From NCBI GenBank assembly GCA_946182825.1, contig CAMGZH010000027.1, positions 1 through 37,995 of the forward strand: DNA of 37,995 nt, given 5' to 3'. Source of the stretch: an uncultured Lachnospiraceae bacterium (GTDB lineage Bacteria > Bacillota > Clostridia > Lachnospirales > Lachnospiraceae). Shown here piece after piece: positions 32,683 through 37,995 of the stretch (positions are counted from its first letter, which is position 1; the number at the start of each line of letters is the position of its first letter). The translations under genes were made by a program, and so were the position numbers. Under the pieces are notes generated by a model. The model ran no database searches and had not been told where the DNA came from. It worked only from the letters and a program-made list of their open reading frames with translations.

Positions 32683-34131
32683 TCACTCGTTTGTATAATC
32701 TTCTTCCGGATCAAAACATACCTTACCCGGATTCAGGATCATATTCGGATCAAATACCTGCTTGATTCCTCTCATAAGACGCATATTGACAGGTCCTACA
32801 AAATCCTTGAGATAGTCCATCTTACCGGAGCCAATGCCATGCTCACCGGAAATAAGTCCTCCAAGTTCCACTGCCTTCACATATACCTTCTTCATAAACT
32901 CATCGGATTCTTTCATGAAGGCCTCTTTGTCATCATCGTTGCTGCAAAGGTAAATGTGAAGGTTTCCGTCTCCTGCATGTCCGAAGTCCTTAATAGTATA
33001 GGAATGACCTTCCTGCAAAGACTTGGCATAGGTAAGGAATTCCGGAATCTTTGTGATCGGAACTACAACATCACACTCATCCAAAAGTTTTGTATTGCCT
33101 TCGATGGACTCAAGAAGCGAACTACGGATCGCCCAGGCATCTCTCAACTGCTGCGGTGTATCTGCCACAAGAACATCCACAGCTCCTGCTTCAAGAACCA
33201 CCTCGGAGGCTGCCTCTATGGTATCCATAAGTCCATCCTCATCGTTTCCGTCAAAGGTAACAAGCACATAGGCATTGATGTCCACACCTTCCATTGTCTT
33301 CGGGTAGACCTCCTTACCCAGAAGCTTTTCTGTATCGATCACCACATCCTTCTCCATAAATTCCAGTGCCTGTGGATTCAGATGCGCTGCGAAAAGCTTT
33401 GGCACTGCTCCGATGGCTTCCTCCAGTGTAGGGAATGGAACGATCATTGACATCGTTGCCTTTGGTGCAACAATAAGCTTAAGCGTAAGCTCTGTAATAA
33501 TGCCAAGGGTACCCTCAGAACCGATCATAATATCTTTGATTCCATAGCCAGAACTGCATTTCGAAACGGTAGCACCTTCATGAACAACTTCACCGGTAGG
33601 AAGTACCACGGTCATAGCTCTTACATAGTCTCTGGTGGTTCCATACTTTACCGCACGCATGCCCCCTGCATTCGTGGATACATTACCACCTACCGTCGCA
33701 AACTTCTCACCCGGATCCGGCGGATACATAAGCCCCTTGCTTAATGCATCCTGTGCAAGATCATTCAGCAGAACACCCGGCTGGATCGTCACCACCAGAT
33801 TATCCACATCATAGCTGAGTATCTTATTCATCTTCATTGTTGAAAGGATGACTCCGCCATACTTCGCCACCGGTCCCCCTGCCAGATCCGTACGGGCACC
33901 GGATGGTGTAACCGGGATCTCATGTTCATTACAGATCTTCATAACGGCAGCGACCTCTTCTGTCGTCTCCGCCTCAACAACCACATCCGGCATAGCGGTT
34001 CCATAAATTCTCATCTCATCATGACAAAAATCGTCGTTGATCTGATCCCCCGTAAGAACATGTCCATTACAAGCTTTACTTAATTGTTCCACGATGTCTT
34101 TTGTTACTTTGTTATAAGAAATCTTGTCCAT
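32683..34131 (-). CDS. FAD-linked lactate dehydrogenase, GlcD type
   Basis: The 482 residues match the GlcD/LctD family, which oxidises lactate (or glycolate) to the keto acid. The PCMH-type FAD domain shows PSGARTDLAGG (76-86), YPPDPGEKFATVGGNVSTNAGG (136-157) and GSEGTLGIITELTLK. The C-terminal domain carries the metal/active-site segments DFGHAGDGNLHIYL and SGEHGIGSGK and ends PNMILNPGKVC. With EtfAB it would form the lactate dehydrogenase-Etf complex known from acetogens, which drives lactate oxidation with NAD by using ferredoxin. The ATG at 34131 has AAAGGAGGG upstream; the longer open frame would cover the promoter and operator. Confidence 0.95.
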   Translation of the reverse strand: MDKISYNKVTKDIVEQLSKACNGHVLTGDQINDDFCHDEMRIYGTAMPDVVVEAETTEEVAAVMKICNEHEIPVTPSGARTDLAGGPVAKYGGVILSTMKMNKILSYDVDNLVVTIQPGVLLNDLAQDALSKGLMYPPDPGEKFATVGGNVSTNAGGMRAVKYGTTRDYVRAMTVVLPTGEVVHEGATVSKCSSGYGIKDIMIGSEGTLGIITELTLKLIVAPKATMSMIVPFPTLEEAIGAVPKLFAAHLNPQALEFMEKDVVIDTEKLLGKEVYPKTMEGVDINAYVLVTFDGNDEDGLMDTIEAASEVVLEAGAVDVLVADTPQQLRDAWAIRSSLLESIEGNTKLLDECDVVVPITKIPEFLTYAKSLQEGHSYTIKDFGHAGDGNLHIYLCSNDDDKEAFMKESDEFMKKVYVKAVELGGLISGEHGIGSGKMDYLKDFVGPVNMRLMRGIKQVFDPNMILNPGKVCFDPEEDYTNE

Positions 34132-34162
34132 ACGACCCTCCTTTGTATATTTTCTACAACCA

Positions 34163-34191
34163 ATTATAAAATTGGTCAGACCAATATGCAA
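34163..34191 (-). promoter_or_regulatory. Promoter of the lactate operon
   Basis: TTGCAT (34186-34191), a 17-bp spacer and consensus TATAAT (34163-34168) lie 31 bp before the dehydrogenase start. The spacer is almost entirely the GntR operator. Confidence 0.8.
34171..34185. promoter_or_regulatory. FadR/LldR-type operator in the lactate promoter
   Basis: ATTGGTCAGACCAAT is a 15-bp palindrome fitting the FadR-subfamily consensus TNGTNNNACNA. It lies exactly between -35 and -10, so binding by the GntR regulator encoded across the gap would block the polymerase. Confidence 0.8.
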
Positions 34192-34261
34192 TCCTTTGGG
34201 AACAATAATACTACCAAATTTACAATATCCTTTTTGTGAAGAATGCTTATTTTGTGTATTT

Positions 34262-34282
34262 TGCACAAACAAATGCACAAAC
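34262..34282 (+). repeat. Direct repeat TGCACAAAC before the GntR gene
   Basis: TGCACAAAC occurs at 34262-34270 and again at 34274-34282, 12 bp apart centre to centre, just upstream of the -10 of the regulator gene. It could be a binding site on one face of the helix; function unknown. Confidence 0.5.
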
Positions 34283-34283
34283 T

Positions 34284-34293
34284 GTGTTATACT
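34284..34293 (+). promoter_or_regulatory. Extended -10 promoter of the GntR regulator
   Basis: TGTTATACT is an extended -10 element (34285-34293). No good -35 lies at normal spacing; a TTGCAC at 34261 is 21 bp away. The start codon is at 34350, with GAGGTG as ribosome site. Confidence 0.5.
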
Positions 34294-34349
34294 GATATTC
34301 TAGGGGGGATCATAGCCATAAACAGGGGAATATCTTTCCGAGGTGTTGT

Positions 34350-35060
34350 ATGAAAAATGAAAATAATGAAGTGATCTTAGAAGGTAAAAGCGAACGCATC
34401 TATAAAACTCTCATGGATTCAATTCTTGAAGCATTAAAAAACGGCACATTGAATCCGGGGGACCGTCTTCCCCCCGAACGTAAATGGGCCGAAGAGATGA
34501 AGGTATCCCGTTCCGCTGTCCGTGAAGCGGTCCGGGCTCTTGAGATGATCGGTCTGGTCAGCTGCCGACAGGGTGGTGGAACCTTCATCAATGAAAATTA
34601 TCGTCTGACCATGTTTCAGCCCATGACCATCTCCCACCGGCTAAACCATGGAACCCTCTCCGATATTCAGGAATACAGACAGTGCCTGGAGATCCAGGCT
34701 GCAAAGCTTGCTGCTCTCCATGCAACCGATGAGGATATCCGGATACTTGAATCTCTGGTTCGTAAAATGAATCGTGCAGACAATACCTACGAGGGCTCCA
34801 TCTATGACCGGAATTTTCATTCAAAAATTGCTGAGATCTCCGGAAACTGTCTCATTCGAGACAGTCTCGCTTCAGTAGAAGCACTTTTAGATGAGATCAT
34901 TGATGACGTCCGTTCCATCATCTTTCAATCCGCGAGAAATACCCGGCTTCTCCATGATCAGCATCAACAGATCATCGACAGCCTTCGTAACCACGATGCC
35001 GCTTCCGCCGGGAAATACATGTCAGAACATATGGAATTGATCGTAAGACTTCTGAAGTAG
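34350..35060 (+). CDS. GntR-family (FadR/LldR type) regulator of the lactate operon
   Basis: The 236 residues have an N-terminal GntR winged helix (SILEALKNGTLNPGDRLPPERKWAEEMKVSRSAVREAVRALEMIGLVSCRQGGGTFI) and a C-terminal all-helical FCD ligand domain with metal-type residues in RNFHSKIAEISGN, LLHDQHQQI and SEHME. Relatives such as LldR and LctA respond to lactate. The gene is divergent from the lactate operon, whose promoter contains a matching palindrome, so it is most likely a lactate-released repressor. Its stop is followed within 3 bp by one copy of a 16-bp repeat that also marks the far end of a broken DXS gene. Confidence 0.92.
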   Translation: MKNENNEVILEGKSERIYKTLMDSILEALKNGTLNPGDRLPPERKWAEEMKVSRSAVREAVRALEMIGLVSCRQGGGTFINENYRLTMFQPMTISHRLNHGTLSDIQEYRQCLEIQAAKLAALHATDEDIRILESLVRKMNRADNTYEGSIYDRNFHSKIAEISGNCLIRDSLASVEALLDEIIDDVRSIIFQSARNTRLLHDQHQQIIDSLRNHDAASAGKYMSEHMELIVRLLK

Positions 35061-35062
35061 AT

Positions 35063-35078
35063 GTTGCAACCGCAGCAT
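35063..35078 (+). repeat. 16-bp direct repeat, left copy
   Basis: GTTGCAACCGCAGCAT, immediately after the GntR stop. It matches 15 of 16 bases of the copy at 36021-36036, in the same orientation. Together they bracket the broken DXS gene. Confidence 0.75.
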
Positions 35079-35083
35079 AGCAT

Positions 35084-35128
35084 AAAAAGCCCTGTGATCT
35101 TGCAGTTTCTTGCAAGATCACAGGGCTT
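35084..35128 (-). terminator. Strong hairpin terminator after the broken DXS gene
   Basis: Two 18-base arms (35087-35104 and 35111-35128) pair perfectly around a six-base loop, with TTTTT on the minus strand. It suits the minus-strand DXS remnant and may also stop plus-strand GntR transcripts, although the plus side lacks a T-run. Confidence 0.8.
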
Positions 35129-35158
35129 ACAATATGTTCTTTTGATTGGTTTTGTATC

Positions 35159-36018
35159 TTATAACAGATTCTTTACTTCCGCAACAAGCTTTTCAACAGA
35201 CATTCCATGCTCTGCCAGAAGCTGCTCCGGTGTAAATTCCGTATGGAACCGACGGGAAATTCCATGGTTTATCACCTTCATATCCTTATCACCATAGAAG
35301 GAGGCAATATTTTGTCCATATCCTCCAAGGAGTTCTCCGTCTTCCATTGTAATAACCGCTTTGTGACCGGATATAAGATCTTCTAAGAGTTCCTCATCAA
35401 TACCGCTGACAAAACGGGGATTAATAACGGTAATCTCTTTTCCTTCGGTCTTCTCTATTTCTTCTGCCACCTTCATCGCCATAGGAAGAAGCGGACCGAC
35501 TGCAATAAGAGCAACCTCTTTTCCCTGCTTTTCAACCTTATTCTTTAAGACTGCATAATCGGTATCATCCTTCTCTCCTGTCGCTGCAAACGACGGTAAA
35601 ACACGGATGCCCACCGGATGGTCCTTCTGATTTGTCGCATAATGAAACATCTGCTCAAATTCTTCCCTCTTTTCACATATTCCTCACGAACACCCTGAAC
35701 AAATCCAAGCCCCATAGGTGTTCCGGCATTTAATACGACCGCCCTTTCATTCTGATCAAGCAGTTCCTTCAAATTATCAAACACCGTTGTATCCGGATTT
35801 CTGTTCTCTCCCTTTGGAGATCCGTCTTCTACGTGGAAGGGGCCTCCGGCATGCCATGCCTCACGGTTTGCCTCAGCATAAGCAAGACCTTTGCCCTTGA
35901 TCGTATGAATATGAAGCACGATGGGATGATCCATATCCTTTACACCTTCAAATAGCCCAACCAGCTTTGCCATATCATGCCCGTCCTCAAGATAACGGTA
36001 ATCGAGACCAAAGGCCTT
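35159..36018 (-). pseudogene. Broken second copy of the DXS-family gene
   Basis: Two parts of a DXS-like protein similar to the one at 1489-3189 are present. The first (from 36018) starts abruptly at KAFGLDYRYLEDGHD, equivalent to about residue 205 of the intact copy, and runs to GVREEYVK. The second resumes in another frame at REEFEQMFHYATNQKDHP and runs to the normal C-terminus (EVKNLL). About 85 residues in between, including the pyrimidine-binding part, are deleted. The deletion joint is at about 35667-35672, where both sides read similar GAA-rich sequence. The thiamine-diphosphate motif is lost, so it cannot be active. The 5' break coincides with a 16-bp repeat. Confidence 0.88.
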
Positions 36019-36020
36019 GA

Positions 36021-36036
36021 GTTGCAACCGCAACAT
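36021..36036 (+). repeat. 16-bp direct repeat, right copy
   Basis: GTTGCAACCGCAACAT, at the exact point where DXS homology stops and DUF438 homology begins. It differs from the left copy at 35063-35078 by one base. Confidence 0.75.
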
Positions 36037-36601
36037 CCTTTTGGCAGAAAACATCCTCTTCCCTCTCTGTGCCAAGAACTTCTCAGAAGAAGAATGGCAG
36101 GATCTGGCAAGAGACTTTGACGATTATAAACCCTGCCTTATTGAAAAAAGCCCGCTCTGGGAGAATGCCACACCTAAAAAGCTGGCAAAAGATCTCCCGG
36201 GGGCATCAGAAGAGATCACGCTTCCCTCCGGTCACCTGACACCATATCAGCTGGATGCCATGTTAAACACCATTCCCATGGAGCTTACCTTCATTGATGA
36301 AAACAGTGTGAACCGATACTTCAATGACGGTGATGATATGAAACTTTTCAAACGACCTTTTATGGCTCTTGACCGGGAAGTGTTCTCTTGTCACCCGCCG
36401 AAGATCGAGCCCATGGTCCGCTCCATTATCGAAGACTTCCGAAGGGGAAACCGTGACAGTATAGATGTGTGGAACAGCCGTGACGGACAGCCCGTCCTGG
36501 TTCGCTATATGGCCGTTCGCGATAAGGAAAACAATTATGTCGGCACCCTTGAATGCGTTCAGCCCATGGGGTTTGCCGAAAAGCATTTTTGTTCTTCCTA
36601 A
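36022..36601 (+). pseudogene. 5'-truncated DUF438/PAS-domain protein
   Basis: The open frame holds the C-terminal half of a DUF438 protein: the end of the hemerythrin-like domain (ENILFPLCAKNFSEEEWQDLARDFDDYKPCLIE), then a PAS domain (PYQLDAMLNTIPMELTFIDENSVNRYFND ... REVFSCHPPKIEPMVRSIIEDFRRGNRDSIDVW). Full relatives are about 400 residues, with DUF438 and most of the hemerythrin domain first. Here those are missing; the frame begins at the 16-bp repeat with only a TTG (36017) and no ribosome site. A rearrangement therefore cut both this gene and the DXS copy at one point. It ends directly against the converging NifX-type gene, with no terminator between. Confidence 0.75.
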
Positions 36602-37339
36602 TTAATGATGGCAATTTCCATGACCATGTCCATGGCAGCTGTGTCCTTCCCCATGCTCCTCATCGTGATGGGAACAGTTCGCTTCTCCGGAAGCTGCAAG
36701 TGTACCTGCCAGGAACGCATCCACGGCTTCATCTGTATTTCCGCTTGCCCCTGCATAAAGCTTAATTCCTGCCTCCTGAATTGCAGATACAGCACCACCA
36801 CCGATGCCTCCACAGATCAGAACATCCACCTTTGCAAGATTAAGAACTCCGGCAAGTGCTCCGCAGCCCTCACCATTCGTGCCAAGGACCTCAGACTTTA
36901 CAACTTTGCCATCCTCGATGTCATAGACCTTAAACTGCTCTGTTCTACCGAAATGACCAAATACATTTCCGTTATCATAAGTTACAGCTACCCTCATTGT
37001 ATTATCTCCTTTTGATTGCAAATTATGATCAAAAAGAGCCTGGTCTTTATCCATTTCCACATTACCACCGGAGATCCTGATGCGCTTGCCCTCTACAAGG
37101 GCAAGCGCTATCTTTTTCCGCGCACTCTCATACATAGCGGTGACCGTTGTTCTGGCAACTCCCATGCTGTTTGCACATTCCGTCTGATTCATGCCTTCAG
37201 CATCCAAGAGCTTCACCGTCTCGTATTCGTCAAGCGTAAGAATGATCGTCTCCATCTCCTGTTCCTCAGAATTCTCCGGGATAAAACTATAGTAATCCGG
37301 AAACACACGAATCTTCCTACGTTTTGGTAATCTAGGCAA
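36602..37339 (-). CDS. DUF134 / NifX-type iron-molybdenum cofactor domain fusion
   Basis: The 245 residues join two families. Residues 1-100 are DUF134, a sigma-region-4-like HTH protein (LPKRRKIRVFPDYYSFIP ... LTLDEYETVKLLDAEGMNQTECANSMGVARTTVTAMYESARKKIA). Residues 115-220 are a dinitrogenase FeMo-cofactor/NifX-like domain (MRVAVTYDNGNVFGHFGRTEQFKVYDIEDGK ... DVLICGGIGGGAVSAIQEAGIKLYAGASG). A His-rich tail of about 20 residues probably binds metal. The start is a TTG at 37339 with GGAGG upstream. An AAAGGAG followed by ATG at 36997 (residue 115) could start the NifX part alone. No nif genes are nearby, so a general iron-sulfur or metal role is likely. The promoter carries two palindromes. 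Confidence 0.9.
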   Translation of the reverse strand: MPRLPKRRKIRVFPDYYSFIPENSEEQEMETIILTLDEYETVKLLDAEGMNQTECANSMGVARTTVTAMYESARKKIALALVEGKRIRISGGNVEMDKDQALFDHNLQSKGDNTMRVAVTYDNGNVFGHFGRTEQFKVYDIEDGKVVKSEVLGTNGEGCGALAGVLNLAKVDVLICGGIGGGAVSAIQEAGIKLYAGASGNTDEAVDAFLAGTLAASGEANCSHHDEEHGEGHSCHGHGHGNCHH

Positions 37340-37359
37340 AATAAAACCTCCACTCTTTT

Positions 37360-37371
37360 TGACATATGTCA
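37360..37371. promoter_or_regulatory. Palindromic operator, downstream copy
   Basis: TGACATATGTCA, a perfect 12-bp palindrome at the expected transcription start of the DUF134-NifX gene. It is identical to the copy at 37393-37404, with centres 33 bp apart (about three helical turns). Confidence 0.7.
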
Positions 37372-37376
37372 GATAT

Positions 37377-37405
37377 AATATAACGCCTTTTCTGACATAT
37401 GTCAA
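37377..37405 (-). promoter_or_regulatory. Promoter of the DUF134-NifX gene
   Basis: Consensus TTGACA (37400-37405), a 17-bp spacer and TATATT (37377-37382). The -35 is part of one palindrome and the start point lies in the other, so a bound dimer pair would shut it off. Confidence 0.75.
37393..37404. promoter_or_regulatory. Palindromic operator, upstream copy
   Basis: TGACATATGTCA, identical to the copy at 37360-37371 and overlapping the -35 hexamer. The DUF134 protein itself is the nearest candidate to bind it; this is inference. Confidence 0.7.
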
Positions 37406-37426
37406 AATACTCTTCCTGTAACCTTT

Positions 37427-37756
37427 TTAACATCCTTTTCCACTGATATCACAGCTGGCAGGAAATTCCTGAGATTCCTGATCGCAAGAAACAACAGCAA
37501 TCCCCTGATCCTCAAGGTACTTTTCCCAATCAAGTTCGATCGACGCATCTTCGTATACGATTGCCGGTATTCCCACATACCCCTTTGATTTTGCGTCATC
37601 AAATACGGCCTGGTTATCTCTTATCCTCAAAAAAGCCTTCAAATTCTTCATGCTTTCGTGAATATCAATAAATTCATACGCAAGTTGATTCTTTTTGAGA
37701 TTGTACTCAAAATTGATACAATCCGGACACAGACTGCTTCCATAAACTTTGATCAT
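37427..37756 (-). CDS. Glutaredoxin-like thioredoxin-fold protein
   Basis: The 109 residues start MIKVYGSSLCPDC, with a CxxC redox pair (C10, C13) in a thioredoxin-like fold and the GIPAIVYEDASIELDWEKYLEDQGI segment that carries the cis-proline loop (VGIPA). The C-terminus adds three more cysteines (SCDQ..., ASCDISGKGC), unusual for a plain glutaredoxin and perhaps metal-binding. It probably reduces disulfides or handles metal-bound thiols. The chosen ATG at 37756 has GGAGG upstream; an in-frame ATG five codons earlier does not. It lies 22 bp before the DUF134-NifX promoter and could be part of the same redox/metal response. Confidence 0.85.
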   Translation of the reverse strand: MIKVYGSSLCPDCINFEYNLKKNQLAYEFIDIHESMKNLKAFLRIRDNQAVFDDAKSKGYVGIPAIVYEDASIELDWEKYLEDQGIAVVSCDQESQEFPASCDISGKGC

Positions 37757-37826
37757 TTGCCTGACCTCCACTATTCTTTTTACTTGCCTCTCCTGTTCCC
37801 TGTTTTCTGTTTTTAAGATTGTCCAT

Positions 37827-37857
37827 ATTATACAACAGAAAAGACTGCTTTCCGTAA
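37827..37857 (-). promoter_or_regulatory. Probable promoter of the glutaredoxin-like gene
   Basis: A consensus TATAAT (37827-37832) is 71 bp upstream of the start. The only -35-like hexamer, TTACGG (37852-37857), is 19 bp away, so the assignment rests mainly on the -10. Confidence 0.4.
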
Positions 37858-37894
37858 CACAATTGAAGATATTGCAAATTGCTCCGGTATCAAT

Positions 37895-37995
37895 CTATTT
37901 CTTCCTGTTGATCTGATCGATCCACCCTATCATCGTATCCAGTGCCAGCTTCATAAAAGTCAGTCTTTCTTCCACCTCTACATCTGGGGTAAAAT
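37895..37995 (-). CDS. C-terminal end of an unidentified protein, cut by the right edge
   Basis: The last 32 residues of an open frame are visible (VEVEERLTFMKLALDTMIGW, then IDQINRKK and a TAG at 37895). The piece is one amphipathic helix, as found at the end of several small regulators, but is too short to assign a family. It is on the same strand as the glutaredoxin-like gene, with about 140 bp between them. Confidence 0.5.
   Translation of the reverse strand, partial: FTPDVEVEERLTFMKLALDTMIGWIDQINRKK

Noticed and set aside
34132-34278. 49-residue upstream extension of the lactate dehydrogenase
   Set aside because: It would cover the promoter and operator; GGAGG precedes the ATG at 34131.
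35063-36036. Insertion sequence between the 16-bp repeats
   Set aside because: The enclosed DNA holds only DXS fragments and a terminator, with no transposase and no inverted ends.

Overview
The window looks like a chromosomal stretch of an anaerobic, Gram-positive gut bacterium of the Clostridia, most likely Lachnospiraceae. The evidence is the gene content (YhgE/Pip proteins, carbohydrate ABC importers, GH42/GH53 enzymes, lactate dehydrogenase with electron-transfer flavoprotein, Big_2 surface proteins), strong AGGAGG-type ribosome sites and sigma-A-type promoters. No tRNA, rRNA, CRISPR array or intact transposase was seen, and almost every gene is on the minus strand.

Layout. (1) 1-3189: a Fic-family protein cut by the left edge, a decayed small gene resembling the start of a low-molecular-weight tyrosine phosphatase, a YbaK-type tRNA-editing protein, an unusually short MerR regulator that runs into it, and a DXS-family thiamine-diphosphate enzyme with an aberrant N-terminus. 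(2) 3261-7862: one transcription unit bounded by a visible promoter and terminator. It encodes a JAMM protease, a ubiquitin-like/E1/rhodanese fusion, a family 2A encapsulin shell protein and a cysteine desulfurase with a long low-complexity N-terminal cargo region. (3) 7878-15557: a divergent secreted Ig-like protein, two tandem YhgE/Pip membrane proteins with a small coiled-coil membrane protein between them, and a secreted serpin. (4) 15673-28050: a galactan-use locus with a cytoplasmic GH42-GH53 fusion, a solute-binding lipoprotein, two permeases, a LacI regulator, a secreted multidomain GH53 galactanase and an AraC regulator. (5) 28065-35060: a lactate-use locus (lactate permease, EtfA, EtfB, acyl-CoA dehydrogenase, GlcD-type lactate dehydrogenase) and its divergent FadR/LldR-type GntR regulator, with a clear operator inside the dehydrogenase promoter. 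(6) 35061-36601: a rearranged segment. A broken second DXS copy lies between two near-identical 16-bp direct repeats, and a DUF438/PAS gene has lost its 5' part at the second repeat. (7) 36602-37995: a DUF134-NifX fusion with paired palindromic operators, a glutaredoxin-like protein, and the tail of a gene cut by the right edge.

How the parts work together. The most striking unit is region 2. The desulfurase would release sulfur from cysteine inside the encapsulin shell. The E1-rhodanese could move sulfur to the C-terminal Gly-Gly of its own fused ubiquitin-like domain, and the JAMM protease could free that domain or cleave its conjugates. This resembles a fused version of the mycobacterial CysO-MoeZ-Mec pathway coupled to an encapsulated sulfur source; the coupling is inference. 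In region 4, secreted galactanase would cut galactan, the ABC system would import the oligomers, and the cytoplasmic fusion would reduce them to galactose. Region 5 would oxidise lactate using EtfAB, which may also serve the acyl-CoA dehydrogenase encoded between them. There is no stretch over 300 bases without a gene or gene remnant.
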